In this document: piece after piece, positions 11,623 to 23,159 of the stretch
Layout of the letters: each line of letters begins with the position of its first letter
Numbering within the stretch: position 1 is the stretch's first letter
Source: Brachionus plicatilis
Lineage: Eukaryota > Rotifera > Eurotatoria > Ploima > Brachionidae
DNA length: 64,000 bases
Direction: 5' to 3'
Assembly: GCA_010279815.1 (NCBI GenBank)
Contig: QEOQ01000626.1
Location: 3,188-67,187, forward strand
Translations under genes and position numbers: made by a program
Notes under the pieces: generated by a model
Seen by the model: the letters and a program-made list of their open reading frames with translations, nothing else
The model's database searches: none
Told to the model about the DNA's origin: nothing

Positions 11623-13402
11623 TTACTTTAAGGATTTTCTATAAGGTCTTAGAAATATTGGGACTTCGTCTGTTGTTCTAATTACGTGTTTATCGACTTT
11701 ACTCCTTGTTATATCTTTTATACTCATTGCGAATCTATCTTTTATATAGTCTAAAGATTCTTTGAAGTATTGGTATTCACTGGCATCTAGATCAGGGCAA
11801 TTTTCATCTGTCATGTTTTCAGTTATCACTTTGTTGCAGTATTCTTTTTCTGAAACCTCAAGATACACTACTTCACTAGGAAACTTTAAGCTTCTTTCAC
11901 TTGGGTTAAGGCTAGCTCCTGTACGCATACACCAATCAAGACCTAGCAGCCCATCACTGTCTTCATGATCGATTACTAAGAACAATTTTATTATCAGCCG
12001 TTTTAATTCTAATATCTGACTCCTTTACGGTTATTCTAATTCTTTCCACAAACTTTCTGCTTAATATTGAAGTTGTACATCCGCTATCAAGTGCCATAGT
12101 TAGTGTTAAACTATCTATAGTTGCTGATATATATAAAAGGTTCCCTGTATAACATGTGTACACATATTCTGGATAATCTTTCCGATTGTCTGAATCATTG
12201 TTAACTTCCTCAACCATATTAACCCTTCTTGTATTACGATATTGCTTATAGTTATTATAATTGTTATATAGCCTACATTGTGAAATTTTATGACCTGGTT
12301 TTTTGCATCCGAAGCATATTAAGTTTTTCTTCAGCTCATTTTGGCTTCTAAATTTTTCTTTTCCATTATGGTCAAATTTTTGACCTCTAAATTTTGATAC
12401 ATATTCTTTTCCATTTATGGATGATTTCATAAAAGAATCCTTATTATTAAAATATTTTTGTCTTGAATAGTTGACAACCGTGGGTTTGCTAAAATTGCCC
12501 AATCCTTTTGTAAAAACTCTTGCATGCCGGATTGCATCATTTAGCGTTTCTACATTTTTACTTTCTAACTCGGCCCTAACTCTTGGGTTAAGGGCTTCAA
12601 GAAAGAACCAGACTAATTCGAACTCATCTATCTTATCTATTTTGTTTGCAATTATCTGGAATTTCATTATGTTTTCCTCAAAATTTGACGTTAATTTAAT
12701 ACTTTTTAGTTCAGATCTTAGCCCTCTCTGAACATCAGCTGGTTTCAGGGTTGCTAATAATTGATTTTTAAATTTTTCCCACGTTACTGATTCATCTCTT
12801 TTTTGCATGTTTCTAAGCATTTGTAATGCGTTTCCTCTAAGGAGTTTTGTAACGCAATCTATTAGCCTACTTCTAATAATTCCTTGGGTCCTAGCCTCAG
12901 TTTCTACTAGGTATATCCATTCATCTACTTTATCTCTATCGTTTCCATATAATTTTGGTATATCGTCGACTTTAAAATTTATGATTCGTGTTTCCCTAAG
13001 TCCGAATCCTACGTTTTCTTGTAATACATCCTCATGTATTAAAGTTTTCGATGAAGTGGCCATTTCTTGAAGGGTGCTTTTTGCTCCTTCCTCACTTTGT
13101 TTTGATTGATTTATATTTCTAAAACTATCTTCTTCTATTTTCATCTTTTTGATACTGGCCAATAGCTCAGCTCTTTTGAAAAGTAGCTCAATAAGCAACT
13201 ACTTAGGTTTTCCTGAATTTTGAACATTTTGAAGCCATTCCATCTGTTCGGCTTCTGTACAGCTTACCAATTCGCTGTCGTTATCTAATTTCTGGAATTC
13301 ATTCTCAAAAGACCCATTTTGTGTCTTTATTAAGTGTACGAGCTCTTGTACACTAAGTTTTTCAAGGTAATCTTTTGCAATGGGTACCATAAAAAAAATC
13401 AT
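11623..13402 (-). pseudogene. gypsy gag and protease region
   Basis: One frame runs from an ATG at 13402 to about 11963, broken only by a TAG at 13199-13201. The gag middle is helical (VDEWIYLVETEARTQG, KFKNQLLATLKP). A CCHC knuckle is present (CFGCKKPGHKISQC, near 12310). A retroviral-type aspartic protease starts with MALDSGCTTSIL near 12090. The frame shifts at about 11975; the protease continues at 11623-11985 (GLLGLDWCMRTGASLNP) and leads into the pol linker. The single TAG could be a natural gag stop or a mutation; its position inside gag favours mutation. Confidence 0.85.
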
Positions 13403-13411
13403 CTTTTTATC

Positions 13412-13424
13412 GCTGCTACCAATT
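13412..13424 (-). other. Probable primer-binding site of the gypsy element
   Basis: Immediately after the LTR end (minus strand) comes TTGGTAGCAGCG, similar to tRNA-derived primer-binding sites that follow the 5' LTR in gypsy elements. The position is right; I did not assign the tRNA. Confidence 0.55.
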
Positions 13425-13697
13425 GTAACCGGTTTATAATAAACAATGTTTAATCTTTAAAAGCTTTATTTAAGATATTGAACGTTCTGAAGTTCCAAGA
13501 ATGGAATTCATATTTATACCTATATGCTCGTGTCAAGAACACGAGCTTACAATTAAGTCAAGATGTGAGCTTAGTGCTTAATGTATATGTCAGCATTTCG
13601 AAGCGTCTAACTTTTGAGATACGTGACAAGTATAATTCTTACTTATCTTTGTGCATCTGTTGACAAGCTGATGAACAAATGATTATTCAGGGTAACA
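13424..13697 (-). repeat. 5' LTR of the gypsy element, 274 bp
   Basis: On the minus strand it begins TGTTACCC and ends GGTTACA, giving the inverted TGTTAC...GTTACA ends. It contains TATAAATA (13511-13518) and AATAAA (13465-13470) in the right order for promoter and polyadenylation signal. Confidence 0.75.
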
Positions 13698-13806
13698 ATT
13701 CTAAACAAGCTATAAAAGAATTTGTTAAATTTTATTTTTTTAAATTGTCAAAAAGTTTAAAAGGAAAAAGAAAAAGAAAAAAAATCATAATGAATTGTTA
13801 ATATAG

Positions 13807-13896
13807 GTTTATCACATGATCCTGAGACAATATTCCCGTTCTGCATTATTGCAAGACATTTTACCCGGTAATTGTGCCCATTAATTGTCTTCAAAC
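13807..13896 (-). pseudogene. Solo WD40-repeat fragment of the local WD40 family
   Basis: The minus strand encodes 30 residues matching the family consensus: LKTINGHNYRVKCLAIMQNG followed by NIVSGSCDK. The DNA is almost identical to the functional repeats at 17.7-27.5 kb, so it arrived recently. It is in the opposite orientation to the genes and stops exactly where the fold-back element at 13897 begins. Confidence 0.85.
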
Positions 13897-14872
13897 TAGT
13901 GTTGGCAATCGATTATCAATAATCGATTCAATAATCGACTAACTTTAAATCGACTATTTTTTTTTAGTCGATTATTTAATCGATTAAATTTTTTTAGTCG
14001 ATTATTAAATCGATTGAATTTTTTTAATTGATTATTAAATCGATTTATTTTTTTTAATCGATTATTATTTCGATTAATTCTTTTTAGTTGATTATTAAAT
14101 CGATTAATTTTTTTTAGTCGATTATTTAATCGATTAAATATTTTTAGTCGATTATTAAATCGATTAATTTTTTTTAGTCGATTATTAAATCGATTGATTT
14201 TTTTTAGTCGACTTTTAAATCGATTAATTTTTTTAGTCGATTATTAAATCGACTAATTTTTTTTAGTCGACTATTAAATCGATTAAATTTTTTTAGTCGA
14301 CTATTAAATCGAATTATTTTTATTTTGCTTTAAATCTATAATTTTAAATCAATTAAAAACCTTTTTTATTAAAAAATAATATTTTTTGCCCTCCTAAATT
14401 TTAATTTCGAGATAAATTAGAAGTATTATAGTCATCTAGAAAAAATAATTCGATTTAATAGTCGACTAAAATAATAATCGACTAAAAAAAATTAGTCGAT
14501 TTAACAGTCAACTGAAAAAATTTAATCGATTTACTAGTCGATTAAAAAAATTGAGTCGATTTAATAATCGATTAAAAAAAATTAGTTGATTTAATAATCG
14601 ACTGAAAAAGTTTAATCGATTAAATAGTCGACTAAAAAAAAATCATCGATTTAATAATCGACTAAAAAAATTTAATCGATTTAAAAGTCGACTAAAAAAA
14701 TTCAATCGATTTAATAATCGACTAAAAAAAATTAATCGATTTAATAATCGACTAAAAAAAATTAATCGATTTAATAGTCGACTAAAAAAATTTAATCGAT
14801 TTAATAATCGACTAAAAAAAATTAATCGATTTATTAAATTTGTCAATCGATTGGAGTCGATTGCCAACACTA
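13897..14872. mobile_element. Fold-back element with tandem 30-bp arms
   Basis: The ends TAGTGTTGGCAATCGATT and its inverse bound two arms, about 13915-14315 and 14447-14850. Each arm is a tandem array of a roughly 30-bp unit containing ATCGATT and AGTCGATTATTAA, in opposite orientation, with a 130-bp unique centre. It would fold into a hairpin of some 400 bp. The terminal TA could be a target duplication; no 8-bp duplication is seen. A decayed relative lies at about 27912-27968. Open frames inside it (LLNRLIFFSR-type) merely translate the repeat. Confidence 0.85.
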
Positions 14873-17179
14873 ATAGTTATATTTTAATCATGTAAAATTT
14901 TTTGACACAGAGTAAACATTATTTAAATTAAAAAATAGTTACTCTTTTAATGACGTTTGTAATTAAAGGCCGGTTTAACACATTTTTTTCTAAAAAAATT
15001 CCTAAATTTTTATTTTTCTTCTTTCTAATCCTTAATAATTTCAGTTCCTGATTTTGACAAAATAATTTTATATTATTATGCGATTTTCAATGCAACTTTT
15101 AATAAGTCTTAGAAAATTAACTTTTTACAATTTAAATAAAAATAAAAAATAACATATAAAGCCAAAATGTTCCATTGATATTTATTTCACTAATAAATAC
15201 TTATATATCGAATTACAAGAAAAAAATTTTCACATGACCAAAAAATAATGAACAGCGTCAGAATAAATTAAAATTTGTTTGTCTACTGCACCCATTTCAT
15301 TAAAATGATAAATTAAGAAAAAAAATTTAAAAAATTTGTCACGTCTTAAAAAATTAGTAAATTAAGATGTCTTCTATACCTGAGTACGTAAACACTAATC
15401 AGCCTGACTGATGCATTATTTTTGAAGGCAAACCATGTCATTAACTTTTGTATAACAAAAGAAGCAAAAAAATTTTAATTTTTTAAATTATCTAATTTTT
15501 TCACGGCCATGATTTTAATTGATTGAATTTTTTTGTTTTGATAATTAAAAAAATTTTTGTTCAAAAAGTAGCCAAAATTTTCACTGATCATTCGGCATTT
15601 TATACAACAAATCAATTAAAATTATTACGCAGCTCATTAATAAAATTTATCATTCCAAAATAAGAATATTAAGAAAACGAGATAATTTCCTTATTATTTT
15701 CGGGATAAAAAAAACAGGACACTTTCAACAGGATAATTTTTTCGGGATAAAAAAATTATAAAATTTTTTTTCTTTTATTTAATCTGAGTTGCTAAAGCTT
15801 CATGTTTCACATATTTTTATAGTTTACTTGCAACTTATTCAGCTGAATTAGATTTAAGTGACAAAAATGAATTAACTGATTTTTTGTAAAGTTAATTTGA
15901 GATTTTTTATTTCAAAAGTATTTTATTAAAAAAAACAGGATAATTTCGGCAATTTGAAGTTTTTGATCAATTTTCGATGCTCAAAATGATCAAATCAAAC
16001 TAGAACTATTTGATAAATTGTTATTTTTTAATAGAAACTAGATGACCCCCTTTATGGTAAACTTTTTTCTTTTAAAAGTTTATATCATTAGATGTGTAAG
16101 ATTGAAATATGGTATTTCAAAATTATTAAGTTGATTATGAAAACTTTAATTTCAAAAAATTATTTTTTTAATTATTTTTTTGAAAATAATGAAAAATTGA
16201 AAAATGAAATTTGAGGATATAAAATTCTATTACCTTTAAAAATTTTTAAGAACAATTCGGCTTTTTTAGTTCTTAAGGTCTAAAAAAAATTTAGAATCAT
16301 TTTTTAATTGATACAGTATGATGGAAAACAATTTAAATGAAAAATCGAGAAGCAAGTCCATTTTCTCAAATATTCCAAGATGATAATGAACGATTTTTTG
16401 CATTTTTTTTTTTTAAATTCAATTTTTCCTTTTTTTTCTTTATTTTCTTTTTTTTAGAAAGAAATGTTTATTGTTTGTTTTGTTCAATGTTTATTTGAAT
16501 TTTGTAACCTTGTCAGAATTTTACTTTATTTTAATCCGATTAAAATTCATAATATTAAAAATTAAACTGGGTCTCGGCCGAACACTTGCACAGAGTTTCA
16601 GGCTTGTTGTCAGTTAGGTTTTGTGAAATTCAGTACAAAATGATTAAAAGAACATAAAAAAAGGTAAAAAAAATTGAATAACTTTTTTCTAAATGTTTAA
16701 ACTTAATTCTGTAAATGCAACTTCAATCAAGGTTCTATCTAATCGAGCGTAGGACATTTTTCAGAAATTTTGCACATAATTAGCAGCCTTTACAGTTGAT
16801 GCAACTTTGAAAGTTGCACCATTCTGCATTCACAGAATTAATTTTAAACTTTTTGAAAAAAAGTTATTTAATTTTTTTAAACTTTGTTCTGTTGTTTTGT
16901 TCTGAACTTTACAAAACCTGTCAGCTGGAGAAATATTATTTAAAATGAAAATTTAATTTAGGATAAAATTTTCTGATTATTTTTTTTTAAATAATTTAAA
17001 AAAGAAATTTTTATTTATTTTTTTATTTTAAAAAGCCCTTGAAAATGTTTCAAAGACGATGGTTAAAATTTTACCGTTTTTACGATATAAATATGCTTCT
17101 TTAAGCGATTTAAAAAAAAAGAGATAAAAATAAAAATGAGAATAAAACAAAAATTTAAGAAAAAAATCTTAAATTAGCT
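14873..17179. other. AT-rich region with a MITE arm, no gene
   Basis: 15948-16045 is one arm of the MITE family seen complete at 8167 (GATCAAATCAAACTAGAACT). No protein-coding signal elsewhere. Confidence 0.55.
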
Positions 17180-17188
17180 AGAAAATAC

Positions 17189-17283
17189 GGGGCTGTGAAG
17201 TTCATTTCAATTCGATCGTTTAAAAAAGTTATTCAAAGTTTTCTGAATTGAAATGATCGAATTGAAATCAACTTCACAACCCC
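17189..17283. mobile_element. 95-bp MITE (GGGGCTGTGAAGTTC ends) with exact 9-bp target duplication
   Basis: The ends GGGGCTGTGAAGTT and AACTTCACAACCCC are inverse. Direct repeats AGAAAATAC flank it at 17180-17188 and 17284-17292. A 9-bp duplication is typical of Mutator-like transposases. A 357-bp relative is at 48184-48540 and a fragment at 47837-47872. Confidence 0.88.
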
Positions 17284-17313
17284 AGAAAATACTCTGAATT
17301 TAGAAAATTTTCC

Positions 17314-17654
17314 NNNNNNNNNNNNNNNNNNNNNNNNNNNNNNNNNNNNNNNNNNNNNNNNNNNNNNNNNNNNNNNNNNNNNNNNNNNNNNNNNNNNNNN
17401 NNNNNNNNNNNNNNNNNNNNNNNNNNNNNNNNNNNNNNNNNNNNNNNNNNNNNNNNNNNNNNNNNNNNNNNNNNNNNNNNNNNNNNNNNNNNNNNNNNNN
17501 NNNNNNNNNNNNNNNNNNNNNNNNNNNNNNNNNNNNNNNNNNNNNNNNNNNNNNNNNNNNNNNNNNNNNNNNNNNNNNNNNNNNNNNNNNNNNNNNNNNN
17601 NNNNNNNNNNNNNNNNNNNNNNNNNNNNNNNNNNNNNNNNNNNNNNNNNNNNNN
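17314..17654. other. Assembly gap (341 N)
   Basis: The run of N hides the start of the first WD40 gene; the sequence right after it is already inside a repeat. Confidence 1.
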
Positions 17655-18372
17655 AATAATGCAGAACGGGAATATTGTCTCAGGATCATCATATGAAGCA
17701 ATTAAAATATGGGACAAAGACACTTTTGAATGTTTAAAGACAATTAATGGGCACAATTCCTTTGTTCATTGTCTTGCAATAATGCAGAACGGGAATATTG
17801 TCTCAGGATCATGGGATTGTAAATTCAAAATATGGGACAAAGACACTTTTGAATGTTTAAAGACAATTAATGGGCACAATTCTGAAGTAAATTGTCTTGC
17901 AATAATGCAGAACGGGAATATTGTCTCAGGATCAGATGATAAAACAATTAAAATATGGGACAAAGACACTTTTGAATGTTTAAAGACAATTAATGGGCAC
18001 ACTTCTAGAGTAAAGTGTCTTGCAATAATGCAGAACGGGAACATTGTCACAGGATCAGAAGATCAAACTATTAAAATATGGGACAAAGACACTTTTGAAT
18101 GTTTAAAGACAATTAATGGGCACACTTACTTTGTAAATTGTGTTGCAATAATGCAGAACGGTAATATTGTCTCAGGATCATTAGATAAAACAATTAAAAT
18201 ATGGGACAAAGACACTTTTGAATGTTTAAAGACAATTAATGGCCACAATGTCGGGGTTAATTGTCTTGCAATAATGCAGAACGGATATATTGTCTCAGGA
18301 TCAGGAGATAGAACAATTAAAATATGGGACAAAGACACTTTTGAATGTTTAAAGACAATTAATCAAAAGTAA
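17655..18372 (+). CDS. WD40-repeat family protein, copy 1 (5' part in gap)
   Basis: The visible 3' part encodes about 239 residues, made of six consecutive 41-residue WD40 repeats built on the consensus IMQNGNIVSGSxDxTIKIWD then KDTFECLKTINGH. The repeats differ mainly just before and after the VxC start (NSF-VHC, NSE-VNC, TSR-VKC, TYF-VNC, NVG-VNC) and in the three residues after SGS (SYE, WDC, DDK, EDQ, LDK, GDR). WD repeats form beta-propeller interaction scaffolds; no enzymatic domain is visible. The last three repeats match repeats 3-5 of copy 3 almost base for base. It ends in LKTINQK without the hydrophobic tail of copies 2 and 3. The N-terminus is lost in the gap. Confidence 0.8.
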
Positions 18373-18589
18373 CTGTCAAAAGTAACTTTTTTAACACTTG
18401 TAAATTTTAAATAGTAAGATAAATAGCCTGGATCAAAGAAATTATTCAGTCAGATTTTCAATTTAAAAAAAAATTTATTTTAGAAAATTTCGAAACATTA
18501 AGTAAACAAATCTCCTTTTTTAAGAAATATTATTTAAAAAACACTAATGCACTGGCATCTTGTAGTTTAGGATCAAAAAAATCAGATCA

Positions 18590-18790
18590 AAAAGTAATTT
18601 TTTTATAACTTTTGAATGGTATTTGATTAAATCTCTCTGCAAAATGCTAAATAATGCAAGAAACATGCTGAATATTAGAATAGGCTCTGCAAAAACTCTG
18701 CAATTAAATTGCGCAGTTGAATTAAATACTTTTTGATGGCATGCATTTTCCTGCAAAATTGCAGAGGTTTGTTTATCTGCTCGAGCTTAA
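18590..18790. repeat. Dispersed MITE-like repeat (TTTTGCAG/CTGCAA motifs)
   Basis: This stretch shares TCTGCAATTAAATTGC and TTAAATCTCTCTGCAAAATG-type motifs, inverted, with 48300-48440 and 48615-48790. The 3' edge runs into a CTCGAGCTTAATCTCCTTCAG segment related to the short repeat at 25313 and 28363. Confidence 0.6.
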
Positions 18791-18916
18791 TCTCCTTCAG
18801 AACAAAAAATTAAATAAAAAAATTCAATAAAATTAAATTTAAAAAAAAGAAGGAAAAATTAAGAATTTAAAATTTAAGGAAAAACAGAATAGATAGAAAA
18901 GCTAAATTTTATCCTT

Positions 18917-19171
18917 TTATTTTTTTCCCAATTCATTATCTGACTCCTCTACAACATCAATTTTGTTTAAATCATTGTCTAAGACAAAACCAAATTTCAC
19001 TTTTGCTAAATTTTGAATAAATTTTAGTTTTTTGTCAAGAGACAGTTGCTTTCGTTTAATCCGCAATTTGAGGTTTTTGAGTTCTTGTTGCTCTGTGTTA
19101 TACTTGGCTATTATCAGGGCTAGATTCTTGAAATCAGTTTTCTTTGTTTTTTTTTGTTTTTTTGGATTCAT
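18917..19171 (-). CDS. Small lysine-rich coiled-coil protein, 84 aa, unrecognised
   Basis: A compact frame starting MNPKKQKKTKKTDFK. Its middle (QQELKNLKLRIKRKQLSLDK) is a basic helix with heptad spacing, and its tail is acidic (DVVEESDNELGKK). The base composition is less AT-homopolymeric than its flanks, which supports real coding sequence. No family recognised. It could be a small nuclear protein or a transposon-borne fragment; it lies between two MITE copies. Confidence 0.4.
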   Translation of the reverse strand: MNPKKQKKTKKTDFKNLALIIAKYNTEQQELKNLKLRIKRKQLSLDKKLKFIQNLAKVKFGFVLDNDLNKIDVVEESDNELGKK

Positions 19172-19384
19172 TTTTGCTTTGGTAAAATTAAAAAAAATTT
19201 GGTTTATTCTAATGTAATTGAATAATTGGCTGAAAGTTTAACTTACTTTACAAAAACATCAGAAAATTTTATTGTAAAAAGTGTGATTTTTTTAAAAAAA
19301 GTAACACAGTTAATAAGCGTGGGAAAATTTATTTCTCTGATTCTCTTAATTTTTTAGCTAACTTTTTCACTTTTGATTTTTAAA

Positions 19385-19650
19385 TAGTAAGAATAATGCA
19401 GCTATACATTTTTGGATTTAACATACTATGTTATATAAAAAGATAAACTCTGCAATATAAAAATGCAAATTGCAGAGTTCACACCATTAAAATGATGCTA
19501 TTCTAAGTAGATAATTTTTACAGACTTTCAGATTTTACCTTCTGATTTTACAAAAATATGTTCAAACCGAAAACATACCTCTGCAATAATCTATTTAAAA
19601 ATTAAAATTTATTTTATGGTTTTAGTTTGATTTGATCATTTTTTAATTTT
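19385..19650. repeat. Left-truncated copy of the 8167 MITE family
   Basis: Sequence parallels 8255-8505: GGATTTAACATACTATGTTA, the CTCTGCAATAT motif and the right arm TTTAGTTTGATTTGATCATT. The left terminus is missing. Confidence 0.75.
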
Positions 19651-21031
19651 ATCATTGTAAAGACTTATAAAGATTAAGTAGTAAAATTTGAATTATTTAA
19701 CTTAAAAAACTTGTTGTCAAATTTTTTTATGAAAGTATTGAATTTAATTTTTTTTTATAAATTGAATAATTTTTATATAGAATTTTTTTTTATTTTTAAT
19801 ATTTTATTTTTAATAAATTTAAAAAGATCTAGTGTTAATCATTGTCTTGAGTCATGGACACTAGCCTGTCGATTAACCTTGAATTGAAAGAAAAGTTTGT
19901 TTTTTTTTTTAAATTGTGAAAGTAAAATTTTAATGCTTAATTTAAAAAGTAAAAAAAAATTTTTCATCATTTTTATTTAGATTTTAATTAATCAAGTTTT
20001 GATCATGTAATAATTATCATGACTAAAATTTGCATCAAATTTTTTGAATTATTTTAATGATCTGTAAAAATCAAATAAATATTATTAAATTAATTGTCCG
20101 AAGTTTTTGCATTTTGGCACTGTTTCCATTTAAACCAGAGTAACTTGATTCATTTTCAATTAATTTAATCAATTTGTCCATGACAAATTTATTTTTTAAT
20201 AAATACTTCAATAAACCTGGAAGTAAAAAAGCTAAAGTGAAAATTATTTTTTTTTAAAATCAAACATGATAAAATTTAAAACATTAAATTCAAAAAAATT
20301 TAATCAGTCGTTATTTTGTTCGGTTATCTTTTTGAAAAATTAGAATATAATAATAAAAATAAATTATAATTGAAAAAAACAAGAAAAGATAACAAATACC
20401 TATCCTGAAATAAATCTCAAAATGAATGAATTTTATTTATTCATTTCAATGAGCGCCTTAAAGGCGATATGAATAAAAATTAAAAAAATAAAATGTAATA
20501 AAAAATACAAAGTTAAAGTTGTTGACGTGCGGTCAACGACTTGTTGGTGCTCATAATAAAAGAGTGAAAAATGCTGTTTGAACAATTTATTAATGTCTTA
20601 TACCAAATTTAAGTTTAAGAATACACATCCACATTTATCTAAAAGTCTTGCTCCATTTATACGAAGAGTATTTCTTTTCAGCTTTAAATTAGGCTTAGCA
20701 ACATTTCGTATTTTATTCTATTTTATTTTATTAATGAAGTAACAACTACTAGCAACAATTAAGTTCCTAACACTTAAACTAAGGACTTTTAATTATTATT
20801 TTCTCCAGAGAGACTGTGTAGCATTCCAGCTTCTCACTACTGTGATAAGCCGCTAACAAAGTGTTATCTATAAAATTCAAATTTTAGTTGAATAAAATAT
20901 TAAATTTAAATGATAATTTTGAATAGAATAAATTATAATGCAAATGATAAAATAAATGATAATTTCTAAGGAAACAAAACATTTAAGAAAAGATATAAGT
21001 AAAAAAGAAATTTAATAAATATAATTATAAA
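19651..21031. other. Intergenic AT-rich region upstream of WD40 copy 2
   Basis: No coding frame. Its last about 100 bases contain AAGAAAAGATATAAGT and GAAACAAAACATTTAAG, weakly like the conserved 5' flanks of copies 3 and 4. Confidence 0.5.
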
Positions 21032-22609
21032 ATGAGGGAAATGAAGGTTAAAAACTTATGGTTTGAATGGAAAAACAAAAAAAAAAATTTTAATAGAGAA
21101 AATCGTCAAGCATTTGCCGGAGAATTCAAATTAAATAAAGTATCAAATATTTCAATATTACAAAACGGGAAAATTGTCTCAGGATCACTAGATAATACAA
21201 TTAAGATATGGGACAAAGACACTTTTGAATGTTTAAAGACAATAAATGGGCACAATTCTGAAGTAAATTGTCTTGCAATAATGCAGAACGGGAATATTGT
21301 CTCAGGATCATCATATGAAGCAATTAAAATATGGGACAAAGACACTTTTGAATGTTTAAAGACAATTAATGGGCACAATTTCTATGTTCATTGTCTTGCA
21401 ATAATGCAAGACGGGAATATTGTCTCAGGATCATGGGATTTAACAATTAAAATATGGGACAAAGACTCATTTGAATGTTTAAAGACAATTTATGGGGACA
21501 ATTCCTATGTTAATTGTCTTGCAATAATGTAGAACGGGAATATTGTCTCAAGATCTTATGATCAAACAATTAAAATATGGGACAAAGACACTTTTGAATG
21601 TTTAAAGACAATTAATGGGCACAATTCTGAAGTAAATTGTCTTGCAATAATGCAGAACGGGAATATTGTCTCAGGATCAGGAGATAGAACAATTAAAATA
21701 TGAGACAAAGACACTTTTGAATGTTTAAAGACAATTAATGGGCACAATTCTAAAGTAAATTGTCTTGCAATAATGCAGAACGGGAATATTGTCTCAGGAT
21801 CAGGAGATAGAACAATTAAAATATGGGACAAAGACACTTTTGAATGTTTAAAGACAATTAATGGGCACACTTCTAGAGTAAAGTGTCTTGCAATAATGCA
21901 AAACGGGAATTTTGTCTCAGGATCAGGAGAAAGAACAATTAAAATATGGGACAAAGACACTTTTGAATGTTTAAAGACAATTAATGGGCACACTTCTAGA
22001 ATAAAATGTCTTGCAATAATGCAAAACGGGAATTTTGTCTTAGGATCAGATGATGAAACAATTAAAATATGGGACAAAGACACTTTTGAATTTTTAAGGA
22101 CAATTAATGGGCACACTTCTAGAATAAAATGTCTTGCAATAATGCAAAACGGGAATTTTGTCTTAGGATCAGATGATGAAACAATTAAAATATGGGACAA
22201 AGACACTTTTGAATGTTTAAAGACAATTAATTTGCACAATTCCTATGTTAATTGTCTCGCAATAATGCAGAACGGGAATATTGTCTCAGGATCACTTGAT
22301 GATACAATTAAAATATGGGACAAAGACACTTTTGAATGTTTAAAGACAATTAATGGGCACAATGACACAGTTAATTGTCTTGCAATAATTCAGAACGGGA
22401 ATATTGTCTCAGGATCATGGGATAGAACAATTAAAATATGGGACAAAGACACTTTTGAATGTTTAAAGACAATTAATGGGCACAATGACACAGTTTATTG
22501 TCTTGCAATAATGCAGAACGGGAATATTGTCTCAGGCTTTGAATGTGGTATTTTATCATTGTTTAAAAGTTATTTTTATAATTGTATTATATCGTTTTTT
22601 ATTAATTAA
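21032..22609 (+). pseudogene. WD40-repeat family, copy 2, with two in-frame stops
   Basis: The reading frame is continuous from MREMKVKNLWFEWKNKKKNF to a TAA at 22607-22609, except for two single-base changes: TAG at 21530-21532 where the family has CAG (MQNG), and TGA at 21701-21703 where it has TGG (KIWD). A 36-residue Lys/Trp-rich N-terminus with a QAFAGEF motif is followed by 11 full 41-residue WD40 repeats and a twelfth that breaks into a hydrophobic, Phe-rich tail (FECGILSLFKSYFYNCII). Repeats 7-9 are near duplicates (HTSR-IKC, VLGSDDET). If the stops are real, the gene makes at most a 166-residue, roughly four-repeat product. Read-through or assembly error are alternatives. Confidence 0.85.
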
Positions 22610-23035
22610 AACTTAAAATGATTTTTCACTTTATTTTTCAACTTTTGCAATATCTTTGTGTACTTTTCTATTATTCAACTTTTAAATTTATTAATTTATT
22701 TAACTATTTACTTTTATATTATTCATTCTTTTAACTTATTCAATTTTTAAATTATTCTATTATTCAATCTTAAATTTTATAACCTTTCAACTTATTCAAC
22801 TATTTAAGAGAAAACCCTCACTCTTTTTGCTCAACCGAAATCCCTGAACCAGGGCTACGCCCGGACCCCTTTAATTCTATCTAAAATTTTGTTTAAAGAA
22901 ATCTTATTTTAAAATAAACCCTAAATTGACAATGCGTAAAACGTCGCCAGCAAAAAATTGAATGAATGAAAAGTTGAAAAATTGAATAAATGAATAAATG
23001 AAAAGTTGGAAAGTTGAAAAATTTATACCAATTTT
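22610..23035. repeat. Inverted AAGTTGAAAAATTGAAT repeats around a GC-rich core
   Basis: The left arm (22620-22805) repeats TTCAACTTATTCAATTTTTA-like units; the right arm (22960-23030) repeats the inverse, GAATAAATGAAAAGTTG. Between them 22840-22875 is unusually GC-rich (CCTGAACCAGGGCTACGCCC), which is itself partly palindromic. Probably an unclassified non-autonomous element directly after WD40 copy 2. Confidence 0.5.
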
Positions 23036-23159
23036 TTCTGAAATAAATTTAGTCTATGTGATTTAGCTTTAAAATTTGAATTTAATTATTTGCGGCTTTT
23101 TGAAATTCAAAAATAAATTGAACTAACTTGTTTGTTAAATTAAAGAAGATAAAATGTAT

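Larger units (their letters stand above)
9870..13697 (-). mobile_element. Ty3/gypsy LTR retrotransposon, 3'-truncated and frameshifted
   Basis: Domains read on the minus strand in Ty3/gypsy order: gag with a zinc knuckle, protease, reverse transcriptase, RNase H, start of integrase. A 5' LTR is present at 13424-13697. The element stops inside integrase near 9870 and no 3' LTR is visible. The coding region is split by at least four frame changes or stops, so it is a dead copy. Confidence 0.9.

Noticed and set aside
14643..14870. 75-aa frame of repeated LLNRLNFFSR
   Set aside because: It is only the translation of the 30-bp fold-back arm; no gene context.
21562..22239. Long minus-strand frames over the WD40 arrays (CPLIVFKHSKVSLSHILI repeats)
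   Set aside because: Antisense shadow of the plus-strand repeats, seen at every copy including 17766, 26238 and 26790.
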